64,000 bases of DNA. Origin: Ktedonobacter robiniae (GTDB lineage Bacteria; Chloroflexota; Ktedonobacteria; Ktedonobacterales; Ktedonobacteraceae). Under the pieces are notes generated by a model that worked only from the letters and a program-made list of their open reading frames with translations, searched no databases and was not told where the DNA came from. The translations under genes were made by a program, and so were the position numbers. This document shows positions 34,538 to 43,073 of the stretch, piece after piece. Each line of letters starts with the position of its first letter. Position 1 is the first letter of the stretch. The stretch is from NCBI RefSeq assembly GCF_016587375.1, contig NZ_BNJG01000001.1, forward strand, positions 1,488,001-1,552,000, given 5' to 3'.

Positions 34538-34599
34538 GGTAAGAAGTGGTGGCGTGATGTGCGGGCGAATGCCTGCACATCACGCCACCACTTCTTACC
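34538..34599. terminator. Intergenic palindrome between convergent plsY and pgsA
   Basis: 29-bp arms (34538-34566, 34571-34599) with one G:T and a GAAT loop. It probably ends both transcripts; no T-tract. Confidence 0.8.
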
Positions 34600-34645
34600 T
34601 AAAGGTGAGCTTGCGAACTGAGAAGAACTGCCAGGGGGATAAGGG

Positions 34646-35278
34646 CTAGATGGTGCTGTTCTGCTTCTCTTCTTTAATCTCCTCGCGGAAGATGGGTATC
34701 GCGCCAACAGTATATTCAATCCCAGAGAAGATGGTCCAGATGGTGGCAACAATCAGGAGGATATCTCCAATAAAGAGCAGGAGTTCATTGAAGACCAGGG
34801 TCTGATTGTTGAAGGCCACCTGCCAGGGAAAGAGCGACAACAGATGCGCCCCCAGTCCCTTCGCGAGCAGGACGACCCCGATAGAGATCAGGGTAATAAA
34901 GGTCTTTTGCTTGCCCCATTTGCCTGCGGGAATCACCTTGCCCCGCGCGGCCGCTACCGAACGTAAACCAGATACCATAAACTCGCGCGTCACGATGATA
35001 AATACGATCCAGGAAGAGACCAGGTGCACCTCTATCATCGCGATAAGAATGGACACGACAAAGACTTTATCGGCAGTCAAATCCAGAAACACGCCCAGCG
35101 GCGAGACCAGATTATAGCGCCGGGCCAGGTAACCATCCAAATAATCAGTCACCGCCGAAAGCGCAAACAGCACGGTCGCGACCAGGTACGCCCACGGCTG
35201 ATTGACCAGAACCAATATAAACACAATAACCGTTGAGATCAGGCGACTGATACTCAGGATATTCGGGACATTACGCAT
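34646..35278 (-). CDS. pgsA: CDP-diacylglycerol--glycerol-3-phosphate 3-phosphatidyltransferase
   Basis: A 210-residue membrane enzyme that forms phosphatidylglycerol phosphate. The CDP-alcohol phosphotransferase signature is complete: D-x2-DG-x2-AR-x8-G-x3-D-x3-D in TDYLDGYLARR...GVFLDLTADK. The starting NVPNILSISRL is the usual PgsA N-terminus, and GKWGKQKTF is also typical. The ATG at 35278 has GAGGTG just upstream; a TTG at 35290 would include the ribosome site. About five membrane helices. The C-terminus ends in a charged EEIKEEKQ tail. Functionally linked to convergent plsY. Confidence 0.94.
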   Translation of the reverse strand: MRNVPNILSISRLISTVIVFILVLVNQPWAYLVATVLFALSAVTDYLDGYLARRYNLVSPLGVFLDLTADKVFVVSILIAMIEVHLVSSWIVFIIVTREFMVSGLRSVAAARGKVIPAGKWGKQKTFITLISIGVVLLAKGLGAHLLSLFPWQVAFNNQTLVFNELLLFIGDILLIVATIWTIFSGIEYTVGAIPIFREEIKEEKQNSTI

Positions 35279-35341
35279 TAAGCACCTCAATAACTAACTT
35301 CTTCAATTTATGCTCGTTTCCCTGGAACAGCTCTGCTATAG

Positions 35342-35370
35342 GAAACATGAAGCTTCGAAACATGAAGCTT
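35342..35370. repeat. 15-bp tandem repeat upstream of pgsA
   Basis: GAAACATGAAGCTT occurs twice in direct tandem with period 15, followed by TTATAATGGG. It lies 64-92 bp upstream of pgsA; possible regulator-binding direct repeat. Confidence 0.4.
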
Positions 35371-35481
35371 TTATAATGGGAAGATTAAAAAATGTGAGAT
35401 TCTCCCCTCATTATAAGCTACAATGTCCATGCTGCGCATCTTTGCCAGAACTTCTGGCAGGACTTTCCAGTTCTTGCCTCG

Positions 35482-35540
35482 GGGTAAGGGGATGTGGGTG
35501 GAAAACGGCTTTGCCGTTTTCCACCCACATCCCCTTACCC
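35482..35540. terminator. Intergenic palindrome, 28-bp perfect stem
   Basis: Arms 35482-35509 and 35513-35540, loop TTT, apex AACGGC/GCCGTT shared with the loci at 13254, 38019 and 40597. It lies on the 3' side of the methyltransferase gene, about 210 bp from its stop. Confidence 0.8.
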
Positions 35541-35631
35541 TTGAGCCATGCTGGTGCGAAGGGAATGACGACTACGCGATTGTTGCTTGAGAACAAGCCC
35601 ACATCCCCTTACCCTTGAGCCATGCTGGTGC
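35524..35631. repeat. 34-bp direct repeat made of palindrome arm plus accessory motif
   Basis: The segment 35524-35557 (CCCACATCCCCTTACCC... ending GCTGGTGC) is repeated exactly at 35598-35631. The second copy has no left arm, so only half of a palindrome was duplicated. A third, more diverged accessory motif lies at about 35661-35684. Confidence 0.75.
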
Positions 35632-35752
35632 CTTCTCGCCAGCTAGCCACTACACATCTTACCCGTGAACGACGCTGGCGCGAAGGCACTTTCCAGATAG
35701 GAAGTAATGGTTAGATCCGGAGAGCGTAGGCGCGTACGTCAGTAGCGCACAC

Positions 35753-36790
35753 CTAGTCTGCGATGGCAACCAGGATATCGCGTCGCTTAATCACACGATC
35801 GACGGCATGCACCAGTTGTGTATAGGGCGGTTCGTCCAGGATATGCAGACCCGTCGCACGGCTTACAAGCTCAACCATTTCAGTACGTTCAATACGCGTT
35901 GCGTTCCAGGCCAGGGCAAGTGTTCCACCCGGAAGCAGCATCTGCTCCCAGGTGGGGAGCGCCCTCTGCAAGAGATCGGAAAGTTCACCAAAGTGCTGGA
36001 TGCCATATGGCAGATCGCCTACAATGGCATGCATACGGGGTCCGCCTGGAATCTCACGCATGTGCGCGAGTGCGTCTCCCGCGTCCCCATGCGCGAGCAC
36101 AAATGCCCGCGTACTATCTGCATTGGCTCTGGTAACCTTCTGCCCCTTGCGACCAATCTCGAACTGATAGCGCCGTCCCGCCTTACGCCCCCGCTCATCC
36201 GTCTCCTTAAAGGGAATCCCCTCACCGGTCAGGTACTGGCGTACATATCCCGCAGTGGTCTCGACATCCTGCCGCTGTAGCTCGATGCCAAAGGCGTCAT
36301 AGCCCGCGGCCAGGGCGAGAAAGAGGGTGGTGGCACCACCCGCCAGGGGATCAAGTATGCGCAGACGCTCAGTGCTCTGCATCGCATACGCGCTAGAGAA
36401 GACGGCTACATTGAGCAAAACCTGGGTAAAGAGTTCGTTGGTCTTGCCTTTGTAACGCCGCGCCTCCGCGATTTCATGAGGAACAAAAGGTGTGTAAGGT
36501 GAGGCAAGTGGGCGCAGCAATGGCCCCTCCACATCCCCAATACGCTCAAAATATTCATAGATCTCGCTTGTAGCCCCCAGGCGCCCTAATATATCCAGGT
36601 GCCAGGGTGTCAGCGTCGTCCCGGCGTTCAGCTCGACCAGAACATACCCCTGTCCGGCTAGCTCTATGCGCTGCGCCGCGACCATCTCAGCCCGTAGGGG
36701 GCTGACCAGCAATTCTGGCAGGGCCAGGGTGTCCGCCAGGTGCATGTATTGTGTGCTCCGTTGTGGAGTAATCTTTAAAGCAAGTTTCAT
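35753..36790 (-). CDS. SAM-dependent RNA methyltransferase (Trm11/UPF0020-like)
   Basis: A 345-residue protein. The C-terminal Rossmann methyltransferase has motif I RILDPLAGGATTLFLALAAGYDAFGIEL and motif IV VGDLPYGIQHFG, a D-L-P-Y variant of the (N/D)PP(Y/F) motif of amino-methylating enzymes that act on tRNA or rRNA guanosine or DNA adenine. The N-terminal 120 residues (YVLVELNAG, ATSEIYEYFERIG) resemble the RNA-binding part of Trm11-like proteins but lack a clear THUMP domain. The start is set at ATG 36790, only 7 nt after an extended -10 box, implying a leaderless mRNA; a longer frame upstream would contain that promoter. Confidence 0.78.
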   Translation of the reverse strand: MKLALKITPQRSTQYMHLADTLALPELLVSPLRAEMVAAQRIELAGQGYVLVELNAGTTLTPWHLDILGRLGATSEIYEYFERIGDVEGPLLRPLASPYTPFVPHEIAEARRYKGKTNELFTQVLLNVAVFSSAYAMQSTERLRILDPLAGGATTLFLALAAGYDAFGIELQRQDVETTAGYVRQYLTGEGIPFKETDERGRKAGRRYQFEIGRKGQKVTRANADSTRAFVLAHGDAGDALAHMREIPGGPRMHAIVGDLPYGIQHFGELSDLLQRALPTWEQMLLPGGTLALAWNATRIERTEMVELVSRATGLHILDEPPYTQLVHAVDRVIKRRDILVAIAD

Positions 36791-36797
36791 ATGCGCC

Positions 36798-36806
36798 AGT
36801 ATAGCA
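36798..36806 (-). promoter_or_regulatory. Extended -10 promoter for a leaderless transcript
   Basis: TGCTATACT on the minus strand (36806-36798) ends 7 nt before the ATG at 36790. No Shine-Dalgarno sequence is present. The same TGCTATACT arrangement occurs before the DUF503 gene at 50138. Confidence 0.55.
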
Positions 36807-37072
36807 GCTATCAAATAGGTAATCCAACATACTCTACCCAACAGACCCCACAAGCCTATCGCCTTTGTCATACCAAGCCAATTCTATCCATATATATCCA
36901 GCTAAAATCAAAATAATATATCCAACAAGGTGTCAAATTTATCCTGATATAGAAAACCCATCAACCCTCCTGGCAGGCCATTTCAAGAGTCTTTACCCCC
37001 CCATGAAAAGGCACAAAAATAACCGACATCGGGCATTACCAGATATCGGTTATGGAAAGCATTTTATCCTGG

Positions 37073-37878
37073 CTAGCTGGTGGTCACGCTAAATGGGCGC
37101 GCCCACGCGAGTCCGCCATGCGTGCAGCCAGCATCCTGGCACCAGAAAACTTCTACAGTTCCTTGAAAAGTGATGTCATAGGTAGAAAAACTATCCGAGA
37201 AATATCCATAACCTTCAGCATATTGATTGATATACTTGGACATGGCTTTATCTTTCATTTCGCCATTGACATACCAGCGGGTTTGGACATAGCCAGTGCT
37301 TCCTTGTGCCCATTTGTAGGATAGATAGATCGTCTGGCTGCTCTGGAACTTCGATTGCAGCGTGACTGGTCGATACTGACTATCAACCTCATTTGCCAGT
37401 TGCGCGGTAGGAATCACCTGCTGCGCAGCCTCGGAGAAGGTAGCCCCGAAGGCGATTCGCTTTCGGTATAGGGTGGATATGGCGTAGGTGTGAGTTGCAC
37501 TGAGTATGCTGTTGCTGTGGCATCGTCTGCTGTTGCCGTGGCGTCCTGATTCATAGTTGCAGTTTTGTTATTCTGGACAGCAATATAGATTCCACTAATG
37601 CCACATGTGAGAACGAGCAGCACAACGAGCACGATAATTGCCGCGATGGCGCATCCTGATTGTTTCCGCGGCTGCGCCATGACTGGTGCCATGATTGGCT
37701 GTCCGTATGGAACCTGCGGAGGCGGAGCGTACGGCGGCTGTCCATATGAGTTTGACGGTGATGGTGGTGTGTAGGCATTCTGAGGAGAAGAGCCAGCGTT
37801 ATAAGGTGTTGGATTGGCACAATAAGGACAGGTTGGCACGCCTGGGGACAATGTAGCCCCACAACGATTACATTGCAC
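37073..37878 (-). pseudogene. Zinc-ribbon membrane protein, frameshifted
   Basis: The first frame (37878-37414) begins with a zinc ribbon CNRCG...CPYCA, then a Pro/Tyr/Gln linker, a single membrane helix (about 77-99) and ends soon after SESPSG. The overlapping -1 frame continues without a gap through ATFSEAAQQVIPTAQLANE into a beta-rich domain (TIYLSYKWAQG, YVQTRWYVNG, GTVEVFWCQDAGC) ending at 37073. The switch is at the run of four Gs (CCCC at 37444-37447 on the plus strand); a fifth G restores about 267 codons. Same plan as the proteins at 11714 and 13506. Third case in the window of one missing G. Confidence 0.75.
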
Positions 37879-38303
37879 TACAAGGAACCTCCCAAAGCAA
37901 TTAATACTTTCCCTGGTCCTTCAGGCCAGGAGCCAAATTTGTGTAACACCTATTATATCAACATTTGTCGCTGAAGGAAACGAGTAAAAGTGCCAGACCC
38001 AGGGCTTGTGAATGATATGTAAGGGAGTGTGAGTGGAAAACAGCTTTGCCGTTTTCCACTCACACTCCCTTACCCCTGAGCGCCGCAAGCGCGAGGCATT
38101 ACGCAAAAACATGCACATTTAGCGTGCCAAATATGCTTAAATATACAGAGGCGCCACTGCTTAGCGCTAGTGCGCGGCAAAGAAAGCGGGGGCAACAAGA
38201 CAGGGATGCTCCAGGATTGAAGCAGACCCCTTACAATAAATATTGTATATAGCGGACAGAGCAATCTACACATTCACACATTTCGAAGGCTTGGAGGGCC
38301 GTC
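37879..38303. other. Divergent intergenic region upstream of nnr
   Basis: About 425 bp. It contains the palindrome at 38019-38073 with its accessory motif, and a short palindrome TACAATA-AA-TATTGTA (38232-38247) that may overlap the nnr promoter (TTGAAG 38217, TATTGT 38241). No gene seen. Confidence 0.5.
38019..38073. repeat. Intergenic palindrome in a divergent gap
   Basis: 23-bp perfect arms (38019-38041, 38051-38073), extendable by GC/GC after one mismatch, with TTT at the apex. The accessory motif TGAGCGCCGCAAGCGCGAGG follows at 38077-38096. Confidence 0.8.
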
Positions 38304-39911
38304 ATGCATATCGTTACCATCGAGGAGATGAGAGAACTGGAAGCTCAGGCAGAACGCCAGCACGGTCTGACATCCCCTATCCTTATGCAGCATGCAGGCA
38401 ATAGCGCCGCAGACATCTTCATGGCGCAACTCCTTCCGCACCATTCAATCAACGACCTCGAAGTTCTCTTCCTGATCGGACCCGGCAATAATGGTGGTGA
38501 TGGTATGGTCATGGCTGAACACCTGGTCAAAGCAGGTGCGTTGGTCAGCCATTACGCCTGGAAGCAACACAAATTAACCGTGCGGGGGCAGGATATCGAT
38601 GAACGTCATACCAGCCAAGAGCTAGAATCTGTGCTCCAGAGCGCGGATTATGTGGTTGATGCGTTGCTGGGCACAGGCACCTCTCGTCCCTTGAGCGATG
38701 ATATGCGCGCCTTGCTTGAGCGCGTAAAACGTGAAGGCGAGCAACGCCCAGAACTGCGAATTGTCGCCATCGACCTGCCCACTGGAGTCAATGCCGATAC
38801 CGGCGAGGTCGATCCTGGAACGCTCAAGGCCGATATGACCATCACGCTCGCCTGCCCTAAACAGGGCTTCTTCTTCTTCCCGGCCCGCGAGTATATCGGT
38901 GAGCTGCATGTGGGCTCTATTGGGCTCCCTACTGACTTAGAGAGCCATCTCCAGACGGAGATGCTTAATCAGGGTTTCTGCCACTCCTACCTTCCTCACA
39001 GGCCCCTTAACAGCAATAAGGGCACCTTTGGCAAGGTCATGCTCTTCTGTGGCTCAGCAGCCTATCCAGGCTCCGCCTACCTGGCTGGTAGTGCCTCCGG
39101 GCGTGTGGGCGCTGGTTTGATTACGCTGGCCGTGACTGAGAAAACCCTTCCCATCTATGCCAGTTCTCTCCATGAAGCCACCTTTGCCATCCTGCCCGAG
39201 GGTCCCACCAGCGAACTGAATCGCGGCAAGACGCACGAGCGCGCCCAGGCTCTAAGCGACCACCTGCCGGGTTATCGCGCATTGCTTATGGGTCCAGGCC
39301 TGGGACAATCGCCTGAGACCCGCGAGACAATTCTGCAAGTCCTGGAATACTTGCGCTCAGAACCGACGGAGAAGCGTCCCCACCTCGTGATCGACGCTGA
39401 TGGACTCAACAACCTTTCCGCCCTGGAGCACTGGTGGACCTTCCTCCCTGAGGGCACAGTCATCACGCCCCATCCAGGTGAAATGAGCCGCCTCTGCAAA
39501 GGGCAAAAGGTCTCAGGTGGCTCGATTGATCGCCTGGCGCTGGCGAGGGAGAAGGCTCAGGAGTGGCAGGTAACGCTTGTGCTGAAAGGGGCCTGCACGA
39601 TCATCGCCCATCCCGATGGCAGGGTACGCCTGAACTGGAAGGCGAACGCCGCCCTGGCGACCGCTGGCACCGGTGATATCCTGGCGGGAATCGTCACAGG
39701 CTTCCTGGCCCAAGAACTCGACCCCTTTGATGCTGCCAGCCTGGCGGTCTACATCCACAGCTACGCGGGTGAGCGTGTCAGCGTGGAACTGGGTAATGCG
39801 GGTTTATTAGCCTCTGACCTGCTCCCCCATCTGCCCCGGGTCATGCGCGATATCAAGCATAACGCATATCGTCCAGGAAGTGATATCACAGAGCGCTACG
39901 AGGAGAAATAA
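38304..39911 (+). CDS. nnr: Bifunctional NAD(P)H-hydrate epimerase / ADP-dependent dehydratase
   Basis: A 535-residue repair enzyme that restores hydrated NAD(P)H. The N-terminal YjeF/AIBP epimerase (1-225) has SPILMQHAGNSAAD, LIGPGNNGGDGMVMAEHL and ALLGTGTSRPL. The C-terminal ribokinase-like dehydratase (235-525) has GKVMLFCGSAAYPGSAYLA, MGPGLGQ, VIDADGLNNL, TPHPGEMSRL and the GTGDILAGIVTGFLAQ catalytic turn. GGAGG precedes the ATG. Length is typical for the fused form found in many bacteria. Single gene, ended by the hairpin at 39914-39980. Confidence 0.96.
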   Translation: MHIVTIEEMRELEAQAERQHGLTSPILMQHAGNSAADIFMAQLLPHHSINDLEVLFLIGPGNNGGDGMVMAEHLVKAGALVSHYAWKQHKLTVRGQDIDERHTSQELESVLQSADYVVDALLGTGTSRPLSDDMRALLERVKREGEQRPELRIVAIDLPTGVNADTGEVDPGTLKADMTITLACPKQGFFFFPAREYIGELHVGSIGLPTDLESHLQTEMLNQGFCHSYLPHRPLNSNKGTFGKVMLFCGSAAYPGSAYLAGSASGRVGAGLITLAVTEKTLPIYASSLHEATFAILPEGPTSELNRGKTHERAQALSDHLPGYRALLMGPGLGQSPETRETILQVLEYLRSEPTEKRPHLVIDADGLNNLSALEHWWTFLPEGTVITPHPGEMSRLCKGQKVSGGSIDRLALAREKAQEWQVTLVLKGACTIIAHPDGRVRLNWKANAALATAGTGDILAGIVTGFLAQELDPFDAASLAVYIHSYAGERVSVELGNAGLLASDLLPHLPRVMRDIKHNAYRPGSDITERYEEK

Positions 39912-39913
39912 TC

Positions 39914-39980
39914 GCTCCACGAGTAAGGAGAGAGCCCTGCTAGCTGGTGGCTGGCAGGGCTCTCTCCTTACTCGTGGAGC
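39914..39980. terminator. Intergenic palindrome between convergent nnr and rplI
   Basis: 27-bp perfect arms (39914-39940, 39954-39980) with a 13-nt loop that can pair partly. It begins 3 bp after the nnr stop. Confidence 0.85.
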
Positions 39981-40003
39981 ATGGACTTTGCAGTTCTTGG
40001 TAG

Positions 40004-40459
40004 TTACTTGGCGGCCTCGTCCACGACACTCACCGTCAATTTAGGCTCCAACTGAGGAGCAATTTTGACGGGGACCTGGAAAGTGCCCAGGGCACGAATA
40101 GGCTCGGCAAGCTCGATAGTGCGGCGATCTACGGTCAGCTTCTCAGCATCGCGCAACGCGGCGGCAATATCCTGGCTTGTAATCGAGCCATAGAGGCGAC
40201 CCTGCGTACCAACTCGCGCCTTAAAGGTGAGCGAGACCTGGCCCAGGCGCTCGGCAAGCTGGCGATTCGTCTCTTCCAACTTTTCCTGCTTGCGCTTCTC
40301 AGCGGCGATACGCTGTGTACGGTTTGAGAGCAGGCTGGGAGTCGCCGCAGCCGCTACCTGCTGGGGCAAGAGATAGTTGCGAGCATATCCGTTCGCGACC
40401 TCTTTCAGGTCGCCGGCCTTTCCCAGACCCTGTACATCTTTTAAAAGAATTACTTTCAT
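40004..40459 (-). CDS. rplI: 50S ribosomal protein L9
   Basis: A 151-residue L9. The N-terminal signature [32 protein letters not shown] is diagnostic; a central long helix rich in K, E, Q and R follows, then the C-terminal RNA-binding domain ([13 protein letters not shown]). L9 binds 23S rRNA and helps keep the reading frame. Here it stands alone rather than in the usual rpsF-ssb-rpsR-rplI cluster. AAGGAG lies about 10 nt before the ATG, and its own promoter is at 40528-40556. Confidence 0.97.
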   Translation of the reverse strand: MKVILLKDVQGLGKAGDLKEVANGYARNYLLPQQVAAAATPSLLSNRTQRIAAEKRKQEKLEETNRQLAERLGQVSLTFKARVGTQGRLYGSITSQDIAAALRDAEKLTVDRRTIELAEPIRALGTFQVPVKIAPQLEPKLTVSVVDEAAK

Positions 40460-40527
40460 TGCTGTTCAAGCTCCTTACAGAGGTGGGGCAAAGACCCGAC
40501 TACCTCCTCACGCATTTATACCGCAGT

Positions 40528-40556
40528 AGTATACACCCTGTGCTAGACGAACGCAA
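40528..40556 (-). promoter_or_regulatory. Promoter of rplI
   Basis: On the minus strand TTGCGT (40556-40551), a 17-nt spacer and TATACT (40533-40528). The untranslated leader would be about 60 nt. Confidence 0.5.
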
Positions 40557-40596
40557 GCATTACGAGTAGAGCCTTGGCGCCTACGGCGCTCAGGGG

Positions 40597-40654
40597 AAGG
40601 GGTATGTGTGCGTAAAACAACGGCTTTGCCGTTTTTTACGCACACATACCCCTT
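40597..40654. repeat. Intergenic palindrome in a divergent gap
   Basis: Arms 40597-40624 and 40628-40654 with one bulged C and a TTT loop; apex AACGGC/GCCGTT. The accessory motif lies on its left side in reverse orientation (GGCGCCTACGGCGCTCAGG, 40576-40594). It lies upstream of the rplI promoter. Confidence 0.8.
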
Positions 40655-40990
40655 ATTCCACAAGCTCGCGCAGAGAACTAAGGCAAGCACCATAGGAGAG
40701 CGAAAAGCCCTAGTCTCTCCGGCTGTGCGGTTGCGACATCTTCGCATCTCCCCTATAATAGTTAATAATCACAGTCATTATTAACTTTAGTAGTATCTAC
40801 ATGCTAGCTAGCGCACTCATCAAGCGCGAGAAAAGGGCATTATCACACACTCACCCCTTGTAGGACAAGGCATCGGTCATTGCTACTGTTCCTCATTGAA
40901 CGGAGTGATGGCTAGAACTACGAACAAGGAAAGGAGCGGGTGGCTCCTCCCGTCGCCAGCAGGCAGACGGATTTTTGCCACCCAGGGCTT

Positions 40991-41665
40991 ATGAATATTG
41001 AGGGCACGTACACACTGCAAGCATCACCAGAAGAGGTGTGGCAGTGCTTAACAGACAAAGCCGTCCTGCGACACGCCCTTCCCGGATTGACTCAGATTGA
41101 GGAGCGAGGGAAGGAGACCTATGCTGTCTCGCTCAGCATCCAGCAGGCGCCACTCGTGGGAATGTATACAGGACAGCTCACAATTACTGACCGGCACGCT
41201 CCCTACTACTGCCACTTTACCCTGGAGGGGGCCGAAACGACCAACGCCATCAGCGGTGAAGGGACGCTTCATCTGAATGAGCGCCATGGGAACACCGTTT
41301 TGGCCTACAAAGGCAATATTACCTTCGGCCAACTCGTTCCCCCGCTCGTCACACGTGGAGCGGCCAAGTTGCTTACACAACAGTTTTTTATCGCACTCGC
41401 CGAACAACTTCGCCAGCACCAGGAGCAGCAGCCAGCCTCAACTCACCCACAGACGGACGATCTCATCATTCTTTCTTCTCATGCATCTTCTTCCAATGGG
41501 GAGGTTGCTTATCCCGTCTCGCTAAAAGTTGTGCGCCTGCTACGCCTGGGCGAGGGCAATCCGGAGCAAGAGGTGCTCTGGGCCACGCGCCTTCGACAGG
41601 CCAGTATTCTCTCCGGGCTCCTATTTCTTGTCTGGCTTGGCACGCGTCTTCCACGCCGCGCCTAA
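40991..41665 (+). CDS. CoxG-like SRPBCC protein with C-terminal membrane anchor
   Basis: A 224-residue protein. The start MNIEGTYTLQASPEEVWQCLTD is the standard CoxG/SRPBCC N-terminus; LPGLTQIEERGKETYAVSLSIQ, the later SGEGTLHLNE and the QFFIALAEQL helix also fit. A GTG at 40940 with AAGGAG nearby is an alternative start. After the START-like domain (1-145) a linker leads to a C-terminal hydrophobic helix (about 201-217), so it is tail-anchored. CoxG proteins recruit CO dehydrogenase to the membrane, but no coxMSL genes are present, so another partner is likely. Confidence 0.8.
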   Translation: MNIEGTYTLQASPEEVWQCLTDKAVLRHALPGLTQIEERGKETYAVSLSIQQAPLVGMYTGQLTITDRHAPYYCHFTLEGAETTNAISGEGTLHLNERHGNTVLAYKGNITFGQLVPPLVTRGAAKLLTQQFFIALAEQLRQHQEQQPASTHPQTDDLIILSSHASSSNGEVAYPVSLKVVRLLRLGEGNPEQEVLWATRLRQASILSGLLFLVWLGTRLPRRA

Positions 41666-41680
41666 GTAGGGTAATAGAAA

Positions 41681-41729
41681 AAGGGGTGTGGTGATGGGCT
41701 GGCGCAGCCAATCCACCACCACACCCCTT
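41681..41729. terminator. Imperfect intergenic palindrome between convergent genes
   Basis: AAGGGGTGTGGTG and CACCACACCCCTT form the outer stem; the inner part (GGGCTGGCGCAGCCAATCC) is related to the GGGCTGGC apex seen elsewhere but has mismatches. Confidence 0.7.
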
Positions 41730-41740
41730 CTTTATGTGAA

Positions 41741-42949
41741 CTAGGCATCCATCATGGAGCGCAGGCGCGACTTCCAGTCGTTCTCGTCGCCAGCATTCGC
41801 GCTCGCCTGCTCGCTTTCACTCGACTCAATAACCCAACTGCGTGCGCCATCCGCTGTGCGCGTCGGCATGTTTCGCTGCTGGTGCGGATCGCGCTCATCC
41901 AGATTGCGAATGGCGTTGGCTGCGGCTTTGCGTACATCTTGCACTGGATCTTGCAGCAGAAGGCGTAGTGGCTCTAGTGCGCTCTTGATCCCCAGGCGTC
42001 CCAGTGTACGCGCGCTTCCAGCCCGCTCATCAGAGGTCGAGGCCTGCAACAGCGGCAGAATATCAGGCGCCATGCGTGTCAGCATGAGATCAGTGACCAG
42101 GCGCAACAGGCGATTGCGCCGAATAGGATGGGTCACATTTGCCAGGGCATAGCGACAATCGGCATAGATCTGAGCCTTGTTGCGAATGATTCCCTCGGCC
42201 CTGGCCTCCATTACCGCCATCTCGGGCGAGGTATGCGCGGTCCCACGCAGGAAAGGCTCGATCCAGGATGCCACCCGCTCCGTCTGGCCAGGATATTCAT
42301 GCAACTGGAGAACGGCATGGAAATGCTGACCCAGCCAGGAATACAGGGCTAATGTCACCTCGGCATCACGCGCCGCGTAGGCCACCATAGCCGGTGGTAA
42401 GGGACGCCGCGTCCAATCTGTTCGTTGCAAGCTCTTATCCAGCCGCATATGAAAGGCCCGCCAGAGCATAGCTGCCAGCGAAGACTCATGCTGCCCAAAG
42501 ACCGAGCGACTGGTTGCTTCCAGGTCATAGTAGTGCGCCACGAACACGCCTCGCTCGGCCATGACCCGCAGATCAGCCCCCGCTCCATGCAGCAAAACTA
42601 TAACATTAGGATCGCTCACCACTGTATTCAACGGTGAGAGATCTTTCAGGCGGAGAGTATCTACGACAAAGCACTGTTTCTCAATAGCCAGTTGCAATAG
42701 CGCCAGGCGCGGAACAGTACTGCTATTACTCTCCGCAGAGAGAGAGCGTACCTGTGTAAACTCCGCGTCTATCGCCACTACAGGTGATTGCTTAAGTAGT
42801 TCTACCGCGTGCAAAAGCTGTTCAGAATTTTCAATCCAGAGCCGTTCTCCCTTGGGAGGCAACTGTCCCACTGGGGGTGTAGGACCAAGATAGCCAAGCT
42901 TGTCATGCTCCAGTTTGTCTGATTCTACCAATGGTACGTTATCTTTCAA
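41741..42949 (-). CDS. RNase D-like 3'-5' exonuclease with C-terminal HEAT repeats
   Basis: A 402-residue protein with a TTG start preceded by AGGTGG. Residues 35-205 are a DEDDy exonuclease: VVAIDAEF (D and E), VLLHGAGADLRVM (D) and YAARDAEVTL (Y and D). A conserved RTDWTRRPL segment is typical of RNase D. In place of the usual HRDC domains, residues 240-350 look like HEAT-type helical pairs (RNRLLRLVTDLMLTRMAPDILPLL, ALEPLRLLLQDPVQDVRKAAANAIRNLD). The tail is acidic and disordered. RNA 3'-end trimming is the family role; the HEAT part suggests a protein or RNA partner. Confidence 0.85.
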   Translation of the reverse strand: MKDNVPLVESDKLEHDKLGYLGPTPPVGQLPPKGERLWIENSEQLLHAVELLKQSPVVAIDAEFTQVRSLSAESNSSTVPRLALLQLAIEKQCFVVDTLRLKDLSPLNTVVSDPNVIVLLHGAGADLRVMAERGVFVAHYYDLEATSRSVFGQHESSLAAMLWRAFHMRLDKSLQRTDWTRRPLPPAMVAYAARDAEVTLALYSWLGQHFHAVLQLHEYPGQTERVASWIEPFLRGTAHTSPEMAVMEARAEGIIRNKAQIYADCRYALANVTHPIRRNRLLRLVTDLMLTRMAPDILPLLQASTSDERAGSARTLGRLGIKSALEPLRLLLQDPVQDVRKAAANAIRNLDERDPHQQRNMPTRTADGARSWVIESSESEQASANAGDENDWKSRLRSMMDA

Positions 42950-43073
42950 TGACGTAATATTCCACCTTCTATGTCAGCGTATAAGTGGCATATATTTGAC
43001 ACTATAGCATACCTGGAGGGTTTCGTACAGATAGACACGAACGTTCGCGCACAGCCTGGAGTCCACAGGGCTA

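Noticed and set aside
35310..35618. Open frame across the palindrome at 35482
   Set aside because: Its sequence is mostly the two palindrome arms; no coding character.
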